A stretch of DNA of 64,000 nucleotides from Fidelibacterota bacterium (lineage in GTDB: Bacteria > Fidelibacterota > UBA8477 > JABMPR01), in NCBI GenBank assembly GCA_021734325.1, contig JAIPJF010000004.1, positions 1-64,000 on the forward strand, written 5' to 3'. Positions 1 through 8,878 of the stretch are shown here, one piece after another (positions within the stretch are counted from its first letter, which is position 1; every line of letters begins with the position of its first letter). Made by a program: the position numbers and the translations under genes. The notes under the pieces are model-generated. The model had not been told where the DNA came from. It ran no database searches and worked only from the letters and a program-made list of their open reading frames with translations.

Positions 1-71
1 TGCATACCCATACTACATGATATTCCAATCGATAGGAACTGTGTGCTGTTATCCTTGTCTTCATTCAGCAT

Positions 72-1133
72 TTAATGTACCTCCGGAGGCTCATTCATCC
101 ACGGGTAAACCCGTGGTATTCTGTCTCCGACCGCATAAAGCAGATCGAGTCGCTTCTTTACGTTTTCCAGACCAATGCCCCTGTGTTCGGGAGAAGCCTC
201 CCGATCAGGAAACCGGGAATTGAGTACTGAAAAGTTGATCTCATTATCACTCACTTTTAGTGTGATGTTGATATCTCCTTTACCATGATTATCAATACCA
301 TGTTTAAAGGCATTTTCCACAAATGGCAGGAATATCAGGGGTGCGACCTGACAATTCACCAAACTGCCCTCAATATGGAAATTCACCTTCGGCAGATCAT
401 CTGCTTTATATTTGAGCAACATCAATTCCCGATAATTCTGGATATGGGTGATTTCCTGTTGAAGATCGATCATTGCCCTGGCGCTTTCATACAGCATATA
501 GCGCATCAACCCCGATAATCTCAAAATTGCATCGCTGCCTTCTGAATCGTTGTTTCTCTGGGTGATGGCAAAAATATTGTTCAAGGTATTGAATAAAAAA
601 TGGTGGTTGATCTGTGAGCGCAAAAATTTCACCTCTGCTTCAAGATTTTCCAGTTCCAGTTGTTCTCTTTGTCTGACCTGTTGACCATAATTCCAGACAA
701 AGCCGTAGAAAATCCCTATGCCAATGACCAGAAGATTACCCTGGATAATGGTCAGAGAAAGATTTATTCGGTTTGGAGAAAGTAGCATCTTGTCAGAAAT
801 TTCCCCCGGTCCAGTCGGCAGATTAAAGGCTCTCAATGTGAGGGCATCCCATCCCCATTCCAGAAGGGATGCCAGGATCAATATGCTGAATAATGAAAAC
901 AGGGCCTTTCCCAGAGACTCCCAATTCAATCGTCTGGGGATCAATAAGCGAGAAGCGAGGAGAATTATGCCGACTGAGAGAATCAGGTCAAAGATACGGA
1001 CGGCATAGAGACTGCCATCCAGATTATTGAACTGACCTGCAAAGACGGGAAGCTTTGCAGACTGTATGGGCAGGAAATAGATCAGTCCAATGATGACGCT
1101 CAGGATTAGATATTCAAGCCATTTTCTTTGCAT
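72..1133 (-). CDS. LytS/YehU-type sensor histidine kinase
   Basis: Membrane sensor kinase of the His_kinase (LytS/YehU) family, which normally phosphorylates a LytTR response regulator. Four hydrophobic segments lie near residues 8-23, 45-63, 77-95 and 125-147. A short coiled coil (150-172) leads into the phospho-acceptor block NHHFLFNTLN, in which the usual NPHFLFN proline is replaced by His and the phosphorylated His is H178. The ATP-binding half carries FLPFVENAFKHG (N box) and GIGLENVKKRL (G box). At 353 residues it is full length. A response regulator would be expected just downstream, beyond the left edge of the window; only about 70 bases are visible there and none can be confirmed. 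Confidence 0.9.
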   Translation of the reverse strand: MQRKWLEYLILSVIIGLIYFLPIQSAKLPVFAGQFNNLDGSLYAVRIFDLILSVGIILLASRLLIPRRLNWESLGKALFSLFSILILASLLEWGWDALTLRAFNLPTGPGEISDKMLLSPNRINLSLTIIQGNLLVIGIGIFYGFVWNYGQQVRQREQLELENLEAEVKFLRSQINHHFLFNTLNNIFAITQRNNDSEGSDAILRLSGLMRYMLYESARAMIDLQQEITHIQNYRELMLLKYKADDLPKVNFHIEGSLVNCQVAPLIFLPFVENAFKHGIDNHGKGDINITLKVSDNEINFSVLNSRFPDREASPEHRGIGLENVKKRLDLLYAVGDRIPRVYPWMNEPPEVH

Positions 1134-1345
1134 AGGGTCCGAATATATGCTTTTTCAGGCGTTCAACGACGTTAAAGGCTTCCAAATCGGTGAATTCTGT
1201 CATGAAAACACGCCTGTATGTCATAAATGATTTCATGTAGTAAATCACCCGCTAACAGCCAGAATATCATTCGTTGGTGCCAAAATCAAAATCTGCAGGT
1301 TTTCGCATTTTATTCTAGCGGGTCAACAAAAAGAAGGAGCATCAC

Positions 1346-2242
1346 ATGCAGAATCAAAAAAACTTAATCCTGGGAATATTATTCATCCTGCTATCAAGTA
1401 CATCCATGGCTCAAGATGAAGTCATAATCGATATGCGAAGCGATGGGGGTGCAGATTCAATTTTTAACAGGATATTCATTAATCATGATTTTGATTTGAG
1501 TGATTCAACCAACCGAAAAACTTTCTATATCCGCTCTACTCCATCATTCGATGAAAAGAACGGCATACTGTTCATTAACCATGATCTGGATTCATTTGAT
1601 TCAACTGGTGGAAAAATATTATTACGCTCCATACCGTCACGCGAGAAAAAAGCAGCCCGGGTAGTCATCAAAAAATCTGGCTTGTTTCGGAAGAACAAGA
1701 TCGTGATTGATTTTGATCCTGCAACTCATCACATAGTTAAGGTCACAGACAATGGAAATGATGTGCCAATCAGTAAATTCCATAAATATCAGGATTATCT
1801 GGAAGAAGCCAACGACTTCACCGAACTGGAAGCTCTCCACCCACGGATGGAGGAGCTTGAATGGAATATGGTTGTGGATGATCTTTCAGACTCGGTAAAG
1901 ATCGCGAAAATTGAATATGTGCTCCAGGATCTGGAAAACCTGAAGTCTGATCGTGCCAAATTCAAAAAAGAGCATTTCGTTTCGATAAAGAAGATTCTGG
2001 AACTGGATGAATTGGCAGAGACGATTCAGAAAGTACTTGAAGAATCAGGAATGACCCCGCCTCAAAAGATCAAAGAAATCAAAATTAAGGATGAAATATT
2101 CTTTCTAAATGGTGAGGAAATTACCGGTGAGCTTGGTAAAAAATGTATTGCTGTATGCCAAAATCATGTAAACAGTGATGATAGAAAAATTAAGGGTTGG
2201 AAGCAGGAGAGTTCATCAGATATTCACATCATATTTGATTAA
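1346..2242 (+). CDS. Secreted protein of unknown function with an internal repeat
   Basis: I do not recognise this family. The start follows an AGGAG box 7 bases upstream. Residues 5-22 form a signal peptide ending in SMAQ. The mature part begins with two copies of a roughly 25-residue unit (about 43-67 and 74-98) sharing the pattern FINHD-D-DST-K-RS-PS. A basic beta-like stretch follows, and then an acidic and lysine-rich helical region (about 140-250) with coiled-coil character. There are no lipobox cysteine and no transmembrane helices, so a periplasmic or extracellular location is inferred. It is flanked by a minus-strand kinase and by minus-strand lipoproteins, so it is probably monocistronic. 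Confidence 0.75.
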   Translation: MQNQKNLILGILFILLSSTSMAQDEVIIDMRSDGGADSIFNRIFINHDFDLSDSTNRKTFYIRSTPSFDEKNGILFINHDLDSFDSTGGKILLRSIPSREKKAARVVIKKSGLFRKNKIVIDFDPATHHIVKVTDNGNDVPISKFHKYQDYLEEANDFTELEALHPRMEELEWNMVVDDLSDSVKIAKIEYVLQDLENLKSDRAKFKKEHFVSIKKILELDELAETIQKVLEESGMTPPQKIKEIKIKDEIFFLNGEEITGELGKKCIAVCQNHVNSDDRKIKGWKQESSSDIHIIFD

Positions 2243-2264
2243 AGCGTTCGATTCATCCGCCTTC

Positions 2265-2301
2265 GTCCCGACAAGCCTGTCGGGACTTCGACGGGATGTC
2301 G
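2265..2301. repeat. Intergenic hairpin pair (GTCCCGACA / TGTCGGGAC)
   Basis: A perfect 9-bp inverted repeat, GTCCCGACA (2265-2273) and TGTCGGGAC (2278-2286), with an AGCC loop, is followed at once by CGAC-GGGAT-GTCG (2289-2301). It looks like a dispersed intergenic palindromic element rather than a classical terminator, because no T tract follows. Confidence 0.5.
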
Positions 2302-2306
2302 CATCT

Positions 2307-2447
2307 CCCACCAGGAGTAGGTGGGTCATGTAAGGGGACCCCTCCCCGCCAATTTCCGGTGACTGGGGCTCCATGTTCGGGTGAAAGCAGCCCTTGCCTT
2401 TTTATCACCTCCACTAGGCAACATCTAAGGGCAGGGCTGTTTTCTTT
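2307..2447 (+). ncRNA. Candidate structured RNA, possibly SRP-RNA-like
   Basis: This GC-rich stretch has no convincing ORF but contains successive helices: CCCACC/GGTGGG (2307-2312 with 2320-2325), GGGG with CCCC around 2334-2347, GGTGA/TCACC (2358-2362 with 2405-2409) and a terminator-like helix at the end. The segment TTC-GGGT-GAA-AGCAGCC resembles the apical stem and AGCAG side of bacterial SRP RNA domain IV, but the tetraloop is not GGAA and the 5-prime side of the loop does not match well. It may be an SRP RNA variant, another small RNA, or only the convergent terminator region. Confidence 0.3.
2388..2447 (+). terminator. Terminator between convergent genes
   Basis: The arms CAGCCCTTGCCTT (2388-2400) and AAGGGCAGGGCTG (2427-2439) pair with two mismatches and are followed by TTTTCTTT. 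The site lies between the plus-strand secreted protein and the minus-strand lipoproteins. Confidence 0.65.
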
Positions 2448-2457
2448 ATACGCATGC

Positions 2458-2877
2458 TTATTTTTGAGCTGTAAAAGACCCCTGATTTATTACACCCATT
2501 ATTCCAGAAAAACTCCACTCCCCGGTTATGAGATCTCCTGTAATCATGCCATAAAGGTTCACATTATTATCAACATATTCAGGATTGAGATCAACTGCAA
2601 AAGTATCTCCTGTTACTGTTCCAAGAAACACCCCGTTGCCCACCTGCTCTCCAATCCCTTCAGGGTTTCCTATGGCCTCAAAATTCCAGGGGCCGGATAT
2701 ATTGGTCGAATCTCCATATTCTATACTGAAAGTACCCTCAACAATTTGCAGGCCTAACTCATCATAGGCTTTATAGTGATAGGTATTTCCCAGTTCTGCT
2801 TCTTTTTCACACCCTGCTATAAGCAATAATAATACGCCCACAAAAAGCTTGATGATATTCAGACTGAACGATTGCAC
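2458..2877 (-). CDS. Small lipoprotein of unknown function
   Basis: A 139-residue protein with an N-terminal hydrophobic stretch and lipobox LIAGC, so acylation at Cys23 and attachment to a membrane are expected. The mature part is acidic and glycine-rich and looks all-beta (alternating polar and hydrophobic residues, with GTVTGDTF and SGPWNF segments). The family is unknown to me. The start is GTG, placed immediately after the TAA of the upstream gene (no gap), so the two are almost certainly co-transcribed and perhaps translationally coupled. Confidence 0.75.
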   Translation of the reverse strand: MQSFSLNIIKLFVGVLLLLIAGCEKEAELGNTYHYKAYDELGLQIVEGTFSIEYGDSTNISGPWNFEAIGNPEGIGEQVGNGVFLGTVTGDTFAVDLNPEYVDNNVNLYGMITGDLITGEWSFSGIMGVINQGSFTAQK

Positions 2878-4053
2878 TTAATAATCTTCCGGGAATTCGA
2901 TGGCCCAAATCGATTCCCATTCTCCACTCGTATTTTTCTTGCCTTCGAATGCCAGTAAGGTACCATCTTCAGACCAGCTCGGGAACCAGGCTCCAATCAC
3001 CCCGTCGGGCCGAAATGTATGGGTTTGTCCAGTCTTTGCATTGAACAAATATCCCGTATCATTTTGAAAACCGAGGGAAATCCACCGTCCGTCGGGAGAC
3101 CACTCCAGCTTGGAACCAAAGGCTGTCACTGTATGCGCTTCAAGAATTGATTGTGATTCAAAATCAAGAATGTTCAGGGTGGTGGGAGAGCGAACGCCAG
3201 AACTGACCGCTATTTTACTCCCATCAGGAGACCAGGCAACATAATGGGGATCCGCAAAGAGTTCGCTCGACGTTCCCATCTCCAAATCATACAGCAGGGT
3301 TTTTTGTCCATCCCAATATGCCAGCCAATGTCCATCTGGTGACCAGGCCAACATGATATAGTATCCTGCGGCATCCAGGGTGGTCCTCTGTCCGTTCTCG
3401 ATGTCAATGATATCCAGTCCATTGCTGCTGTAGCAGGCAATGGTTTCACCATCTGGAGACCATTCAGGAAATTGATCAAAAAAGTAAAATCCCGGAGTGG
3501 GATTTGATGAGACTTTTACCGGCACTCCATTTGGATACTCGATATAAAACAGATTCTGGTTCCCCCCTGAGTCAGCCCCATACATGTCAAAGGCAATGCG
3601 ATTCGAGCCATCCCTGGACCAGTCAATATTATTTTGTCCATAACCGGAGGTATTGGTGGGTGTGATCTGAATCAGGGTCTGTACATAAACACTGCAGATA
3701 GCTGTAAACGTCACCCCGCTGGTGTCCTTAAATTCAAAATTGAGAATGTGTTTACCGGTTTCAGTGAAGGTCTGGGTGGCAGGAATGGAGTCCAGCCAGT
3801 CAGTATCGGCAACACCATCGCCGTTGTAATCACAACGCACGAGGTAATCCTCACCGAGTTGAGCCGTGTCGGCTCCGAAAACAGCCAGGATGCTTGGTTG
3901 AAAAATGCTTTTCGTGGTTCCGATATCCGGGAATACAGTACTCTTTGCCATCCAGCTTTGGATCAGCGGGTCGCTGTTATCGACGGGGACCTCTTCACAG
4001 TAAAAAAGGATCGCCACCAACAATATGACCAGATTCATTCTCTTCATAATCAC
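2878..4053 (-). CDS. Exported TolB-like (PD40) beta-propeller lipoprotein
   Basis: A 391-residue exported protein. The N-terminal hydrophobic segment ends at LFYC, a probable though non-ideal lipobox. Residues of about 45-130 resemble a PKD/Ig-like domain (DYNGDGVADTDW, then FEFKDTSGVTFT). The remainder has at least five WSPDG or WSxDG repeats typical of the PD40/TolB six-bladed propeller. Such propellers usually mediate protein or ligand binding; no catalytic motif is visible. It is the first gene of a two-gene unit with the small lipoprotein downstream. Confidence 0.8.
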   Translation of the reverse strand: MIMKRMNLVILLVAILFYCEEVPVDNSDPLIQSWMAKSTVFPDIGTTKSIFQPSILAVFGADTAQLGEDYLVRCDYNGDGVADTDWLDSIPATQTFTETGKHILNFEFKDTSGVTFTAICSVYVQTLIQITPTNTSGYGQNNIDWSRDGSNRIAFDMYGADSGGNQNLFYIEYPNGVPVKVSSNPTPGFYFFDQFPEWSPDGETIACYSSNGLDIIDIENGQRTTLDAAGYYIMLAWSPDGHWLAYWDGQKTLLYDLEMGTSSELFADPHYVAWSPDGSKIAVSSGVRSPTTLNILDFESQSILEAHTVTAFGSKLEWSPDGRWISLGFQNDTGYLFNAKTGQTHTFRPDGVIGAWFPSWSEDGTLLAFEGKKNTSGEWESIWAIEFPEDY

Positions 4054-4155
4054 AAAATATAACTCAGGTAATAGCTAAGTCGCCTCAATAATCAGATTTG
4101 TATGAAGGTTATGATCCAGGATAAATAGCAGAACAAACCCAGTAAATCCGAAGGA

Positions 4156-4701
4156 TTATGTTGACTCAATAAGCTCGTATCTGACCTGAACGAAACCGTT
4201 CTCACTGGTCCTGCTCTGCATGTGTTTCAGATGGATCTGTTGGTCTAATTCATGAATGAGGGGAATTCCAGAACCGAGGAAAACGGGAACGAGAGTCAGG
4301 GTAATATCCGTGATAAGGCCCACTGCCATGAATCTCTGAATTGTATTGCCTCCATCCACATAGATATGTTTTGAACCCGCTTCCGCGAGACGTCGATAAA
4401 GATCGGTAGGTGACTCAGAGGAATGGCTGACTGTGTCAGGGATGTATTCTGGAAAAACAAGTGGGTTATGACTCAGGACGATGACTGGTTTATCCCCATA
4501 TGGCCAGGCTCCGAAGGACAGGACCTGTTCATAGGTTTTGCGCCCCATTACCAGGGTATCCACTGACGCCATAAATTCGGCATAGCCCAGGTCATCACCT
4601 TCAGGCACCTCGGCGCTGGCTTCATTTAGCCACTTGAGATCACCATCCATTCCGGCGATAAAACCATCCAGGGATGTAGCAATGAACACGGAAACTCTCA
4701 T
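4156..4701 (-). CDS. Dihydrofolate reductase-like (RibD C-terminal domain) protein
   Basis: A 181-residue protein of the RibD_C/DHFR-like family (YyaP/YwjB type). It starts with MRVSVFIATSLDGFIA, followed by GDLKWL, VMGRKTYEQV, VDGGNTIQRF and the terminal LxLVPVFLGSGIPL segment, all typical of this NADPH-binding fold. True folate reduction is rarely shown for this group, so the substrate is unknown. It lies 12 bases downstream of the homocysteine methyltransferase-like gene; one-carbon metabolism is a reasonable but unproven context. Confidence 0.85.
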   Translation of the reverse strand: MRVSVFIATSLDGFIAGMDGDLKWLNEASAEVPEGDDLGYAEFMASVDTLVMGRKTYEQVLSFGAWPYGDKPVIVLSHNPLVFPEYIPDTVSHSSESPTDLYRRLAEAGSKHIYVDGGNTIQRFMAVGLITDITLTLVPVFLGSGIPLIHELDQQIHLKHMQSRTSENGFVQVRYELIEST

Positions 4702-4713
4702 AGCTATTTCAGA

Positions 4714-5586
4714 TCATCCCTTTCCGAGCATTTTAGCAACTGCATCCATATGGGCCGGGGATGTTCCGCAGCATCCACCGATAAGACTGGCACCAGCATC
4801 AATACAGGCTGAAATTCCCCTGGCAAATTCCTCCGGACTCATATCGAAGACCGTCTCAGTACCGACAAGTCTTGGTTTTCCGGCGTTGGGTTGAGCGATC
4901 AGGGGAAGATCCACCACCTCCCGCATCATTTCAATTATCTTGGCCGTTTCGTAAGGATCAAGACCTCCGCAATTGGTACCCACTGCCGTTGCACCAACAT
5001 CAGCCAGGGCCAGCGCCGTGTCCCGGGCTGTGTTCCCCATCAGAGTGCGCCCTTCATTCTCAACCGTCTGGAATGATAAAGTCACCAGAACAGGCAGATC
5101 TGATACGGATCGGCAGCCTTTCACGGCACATATTGCCTCGCGTAAGTCCATGATCGTTTCAATAATAAAGCCATCCACACCACCGGCCTGGAGGAATTCT
5201 GCCTGTTCTTTGAAGGTTTCAATAAAGCTTTCTTCAGAATAATCTCCATAGGGCTCCAACAGCTGTCCCGTTGAGCTTATGTCTCCCAGCGCGTACTGCC
5301 CCGGCTTTGCTGCGGCTTTGGCCAGTTTTGCCCCGGCATGATTCACATCCCTAACATTGATATCCAGCTTATGAGATTCAATGGAGATTCTATTCATGGT
5401 CAGTGTATTTGTAATGAGCAGATCACATCCTAGCTCAGCATAGCGATTATGTACAGCGAGCACTGCATCTGGATGATGAATGCAGTTTTGTCCACCCATT
5501 TCCAGGCCAGCGGCATCCAGCTGTGTCCCCATGGCACCATCCAGGAGTATGGGAGACTGGGTACTGATAAATTCTGCGAGATTCAT
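4714..5586 (-). CDS. Homocysteine S-methyltransferase-domain protein
   Basis: A stand-alone Hcy-binding domain (S-methyl_trans family), 290 residues, corresponding to the N-terminal module of MetH or to MmuM/BhmT-type enzymes. DGAMGT (16-21) opens the barrel. The zinc-binding thiols are present as GTNCGG (Cys206) and GGCCGT (Cys272, Cys273). It would transfer a methyl group to homocysteine to make methionine. The methyl donor cannot be deduced: it could be the first half of a split MetH or an S-methylmethionine/betaine-type enzyme. It sits in a three-gene minus-strand unit with a small membrane protein upstream and a DHFR-like protein downstream. Confidence 0.88.
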   Translation of the reverse strand: MNLAEFISTQSPILLDGAMGTQLDAAGLEMGGQNCIHHPDAVLAVHNRYAELGCDLLITNTLTMNRISIESHKLDINVRDVNHAGAKLAKAAAKPGQYALGDISSTGQLLEPYGDYSEESFIETFKEQAEFLQAGGVDGFIIETIMDLREAICAVKGCRSVSDLPVLVTLSFQTVENEGRTLMGNTARDTALALADVGATAVGTNCGGLDPYETAKIIEMMREVVDLPLIAQPNAGKPRLVGTETVFDMSPEEFARGISACIDAGASLIGGCCGTSPAHMDAVAKMLGKG

Positions 5587-5601
5587 GTTCGGCGCCTAGT
5601 T

Positions 5602-5841
5602 TTATTTATTAAATGACTTATTTCTAATCCTCAGACCCAGTCTGAATCCAATCATATTTACAATGATATCCCCGAGCTTATTTCCCAGACTCTCAACCGC
5701 AAATTCGAAAGGGAGCATTAATTCAAGCAGCTCCCACCCGAGAGAAAGGATCATGAAGACCAACCAGGTGATCTTCGTATATCGTCCCACCATGAACCAG
5801 ATCAAAAAGTGGACGATTGAATAGGTATTTACAATGGCCAA
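5602..5841 (-). CDS. Small VanZ-like membrane protein
   Basis: A 79-residue hydrophobic protein with about three short membrane segments and the pattern GWELLE...ESLGNKLGDIIVNMIGFRLG, reminiscent of the VanZ-like/DUF2585 group (W-E followed by a D-x2-NM-GF motif). The only upstream start is TTG at 5841, preceded by AAGG and an in-frame stop two codons earlier. An ATG farther in would remove the first helix. It ends 15 bases before the homocysteine methyltransferase-like gene. Function unknown. Confidence 0.6.
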   Translation of the reverse strand: MAIVNTYSIVHFLIWFMVGRYTKITWLVFMILSLGWELLELMLPFEFAVESLGNKLGDIIVNMIGFRLGLRIRNKSFNK

Positions 5842-6063
5842 ATGCTACCTTTTCTATTTGATGTTCTCCCTGTAAATGATGTTCGAAAGTATGACATCTT
5901 TGCTTCCAGGTCAAGCTGCATATTACTTTGAACCGTACCAGGTAAATTATTATGACAGGAGATGATGCATATCACCTAATCTTGCTTAAATAGGAACAAT
6001 TATTATCACCTTTCGTTTACCCATCAAGTATATTACTGAACCTAACCAGGGAGGGAGGGTGAG

Positions 6064-7005
6064 ATGAGACACCAGGGGAGATCAAGACAATTTTCAAATC
6101 TTTTATCCATATTAAGTCTGGGCTTTATACTATTCACAACCATTCAAGGGCAGGACGCAATGAAATACAATGAACTAACACCTGAAGAGCAACGAGTCAT
6201 TCTCCACAAGGGTACGGAAAGACCTTTTAGCGGAAAATACGAGCATAACGAAGAAGATGGCACTTATACCTGCAAACAATGTGATGCCCCCCTCTATCGG
6301 TCTACTGATAAATTTGATGCTAATTGTGGCTGGCCAAGCTTTGATGATGAGATCCCAGGGGCTGTAAAGCGGGTTCCCGATGCCGATGGACGACGAACTG
6401 AGATCGTTTGTGCAAATTGTGGAGGCCACCTGGGCCATGTCTTTATTGGTGAACAATTCACATCAAAAAACACCCGTCATTGTGTAAATTCGATCTCTTT
6501 GAATTTTGAACCAGTGGAGGTGCATATCGAACATGCTATTTTTGCCTCAGGTTGTTTCTGGGGTGTCGAGTATCAACTGCAAAAAGTACCTGGTGTCATT
6601 TCTACAAAAGTGGGTTACACCGGTGGACATGTAGCAAATCCAACCTATAAGCAGGTCTGCACAGGCAGGACGGGCCATGCTGAAGCTGTTGAAGTCATAT
6701 TTGATCCAACCCTGGTAAGCTACGAAGATCTGGCAAAAATATTTTTCGAGACCCACGACCCAACCCAGGTAAATGGACAGGGACCGGATATTGGTAATCA
6801 GTACCGATCTGAGATTTTTTATTTTTCAGAGGAGCAAAAGAAGACAGCTAAAGAGTTAATCAAGATTCTGGAAAACAAGGGCTTGAAAGTTGCCACCAAA
6901 CTGAGTCCTGCAATGACTTTCTATGAAGGAGAGGAATATCACCAGGACTACTATAAGAAATCAGGTGGTACACCCTATTGTCACCTGTATACCAAACGAT
7001 TTTAG
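6064..7005 (+). CDS. msrAB: Exported MsrB-MsrA fusion, methionine sulfoxide reductase
   Basis: A bifunctional enzyme that repairs oxidised methionine. Residues 10-30 are a signal peptide without lipobox, so it acts in the envelope. The MsrB domain (about 33-150) has the zinc thiols C70xxC73 and C116xxC119, the GWPSF motif and the catalytic Cys140 in RHCVNS. The MsrA domain (about 155-313) has GCFWG with catalytic Cys164, GYTGG, and the EEYHQDYY motif. The order MsrB then MsrA is the reverse of Neisseria PilB. A strong GGGAGGGAGGG ribosome-binding region precedes the ATG. The stop lies 7 bases from the convergent acyl-CoA dehydrogenase stop. It receives electrons from a thioredoxin-like protein not seen nearby. 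Confidence 0.95.
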   Translation: MRHQGRSRQFSNLLSILSLGFILFTTIQGQDAMKYNELTPEEQRVILHKGTERPFSGKYEHNEEDGTYTCKQCDAPLYRSTDKFDANCGWPSFDDEIPGAVKRVPDADGRRTEIVCANCGGHLGHVFIGEQFTSKNTRHCVNSISLNFEPVEVHIEHAIFASGCFWGVEYQLQKVPGVISTKVGYTGGHVANPTYKQVCTGRTGHAEAVEVIFDPTLVSYEDLAKIFFETHDPTQVNGQGPDIGNQYRSEIFYFSEEQKKTAKELIKILENKGLKVATKLSPAMTFYEGEEYHQDYYKKSGGTPYCHLYTKRF

Positions 7006-7012
7006 GTGACAT

Positions 7013-8707
7013 TTAGGTATTCATCGTATATTGCCCTTTTAGAGCATAGACATTCTTTTCCCAGACTCTGAAAAAGCGCTCCTGATCAACGGGCGCTTTT
7101 TTCTGCATTAGCGAACATATTTTCATCTGCCTTCTGCTGCTGCTTGTCTTGGAATAGAGCTGCAGGGCATACATGGAAAAATCTCTCACCATAAAATCGA
7201 AGATCTGGTCAAGTAGATCATCATCGATTCCATAAATCTTTGCATTTTCAATAATTAACTGTCCATACACCACGAGGGTGAAAAGCTCTCCGAGAGTAAG
7301 TAGAAAATCTATGTCTTTTCGCTGGGCCTCACTGGGTTTTGCAAGAATCAATAAAAGTTTCAATAGACGAATCTGCTTTTTGAATACCTGGACATTGGGC
7401 AGATTTACACTACCATAAACTGCTTTATAGTCATGAAATTGAATTTTACCCAGACCCTTTGTCGGTCCCTGATTGAACAGAAACTGGTCATGCTGTTTCT
7501 GGTCCTGTGTGCTTACTTCAGGAAACCTACCTGGTTTAAAGAAATAGTTGGCCATGAATTTCACAATCAGGGCCATGTTCACATGCACCGTTCCCTCCAG
7601 TTTTGGAAGGGCGCGGATATCCCTGGCTGCCATCTCAAAAAACGTGTCCTTCTCAAAACCTTTTGCTGCAATCACATCCCATAAGAGATTTATCACCTCT
7701 TCTCCCTGGGTGGTGACCTTCATTTTAACGACGGGGTTATAAAGGAGGTAGCGCTTATCCTCTGATGAGGCTACTCTCATATAATCAGCCGCTCTCAGGG
7801 CAAATAATTTCATGGCGATCAAACGTGAATAGGCATCTACAAAGAGCCGTCTGACGTGGGGGAAGTCCGTCACATACATTTTGTACAGATTGCGTTGCGA
7901 GGCATGATCAATGGCTTCATACATGGCGTGGGTACACATTCCAATGGATGCCCAACCAAGGTTATATTTCCCAACATTTACTGTGTTCAGTACAGCATCC
8001 CAGGCATCCCGGCCCTTGCTAAGGATATCACCTGCAGTGACGGGGTAATCATGAAGGGCATATTCGGCCACATAGCTCTGGCTGTTGACCACATTCTTTA
8101 CACAATCATAATTTTTATGCTGATAATTGGCCACAAAACAAACATAATCACCGGAATCTGACATCTTGCCAAAGGTGGAGACCATCTTGGCCACATTTCC
8201 ATTCCCGATGTAATATTTGGAGCCATTGGCCAGGTAACTGCCATCACCTTGAGGAGTAAGAGCCATTGAAGTTGAATAAATGTCAGCACCATGTTCTTTC
8301 TCCGAGAGACCAAATGCAAACACTTCCCCGTCTTTCAATAGCTGTCCTGCCTGCTTTTTCAGTTGCTCATTCTCAGACATCCAGATGGGTCCCAGACCCA
8401 GAATTGAAACCTGCCAGGTGTACCAGTATGCCAGTCCGTAAAACGCCAGGATCTCGTTATAGTGGGCAATTCGCCACGTATCCCAGCGACTGTTTTCATC
8501 ACCATACTCAGGCGGTCTTAAAAGAGTGGCAAAAACATTTTCCTGTTTCACAAACGCTAAAAAATCCGCATACCAGATCCGCTGGTGATCATCATCCTTG
8601 ATCTTTTGAAGCCCCTTTGATTCAAAGAAATCAATGGTCTTTTCAATGATCTCCTGAAAACGCTCATCTCTATGTTTTAAACGATACTGTTTCGGATTGA
8701 AAAGCAC
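7013..8707 (-). CDS. Acyl-CoA dehydrogenase family flavoprotein
   Basis: A 564-residue member of the acyl-CoA dehydrogenase superfamily, with an N-terminal helical domain, a central beta domain (FAFGLSEKEHGAD and LANGSKYYIGNG, the FAD/substrate-binding segments) and a long helical C-terminal part. Length and sequence differ from short-chain enzymes of about 380 residues. The substrate is unknown and I see no electron-transfer flavoprotein genes nearby. The start is GTG with GGGGGA about eight bases upstream. Confidence 0.85.
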   Translation of the reverse strand: MLFNPKQYRLKHRDERFQEIIEKTIDFFESKGLQKIKDDDHQRIWYADFLAFVKQENVFATLLRPPEYGDENSRWDTWRIAHYNEILAFYGLAYWYTWQVSILGLGPIWMSENEQLKKQAGQLLKDGEVFAFGLSEKEHGADIYSTSMALTPQGDGSYLANGSKYYIGNGNVAKMVSTFGKMSDSGDYVCFVANYQHKNYDCVKNVVNSQSYVAEYALHDYPVTAGDILSKGRDAWDAVLNTVNVGKYNLGWASIGMCTHAMYEAIDHASQRNLYKMYVTDFPHVRRLFVDAYSRLIAMKLFALRAADYMRVASSEDKRYLLYNPVVKMKVTTQGEEVINLLWDVIAAKGFEKDTFFEMAARDIRALPKLEGTVHVNMALIVKFMANYFFKPGRFPEVSTQDQKQHDQFLFNQGPTKGLGKIQFHDYKAVYGSVNLPNVQVFKKQIRLLKLLLILAKPSEAQRKDIDFLLTLGELFTLVVYGQLIIENAKIYGIDDDLLDQIFDFMVRDFSMYALQLYSKTSSSRRQMKICSLMQKKAPVDQERFFRVWEKNVYALKGQYTMNT

Positions 8708-8878
8708 GCCTGATTCCCCCTGCTTTTATGACAATTATTTAAGCTTTTTTCTGACCACACTTCTTCTGTCAGTGAGGCACGAAGTTAAGCGGTCTGGCTT
8801 AGCAATTCCAAACGAAAGCAGCAGGAATATGAGAACCTTCTGTCTTTTATTGCCTTCCGGGTAGACGCAGATATGATT

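Noticed and set aside
2296-2757. 153-codon plus-strand frame over the structured region and small lipoprotein
   Set aside because: Covers the terminator and the opposite strand of a lipoprotein with a real lipobox; no family match.
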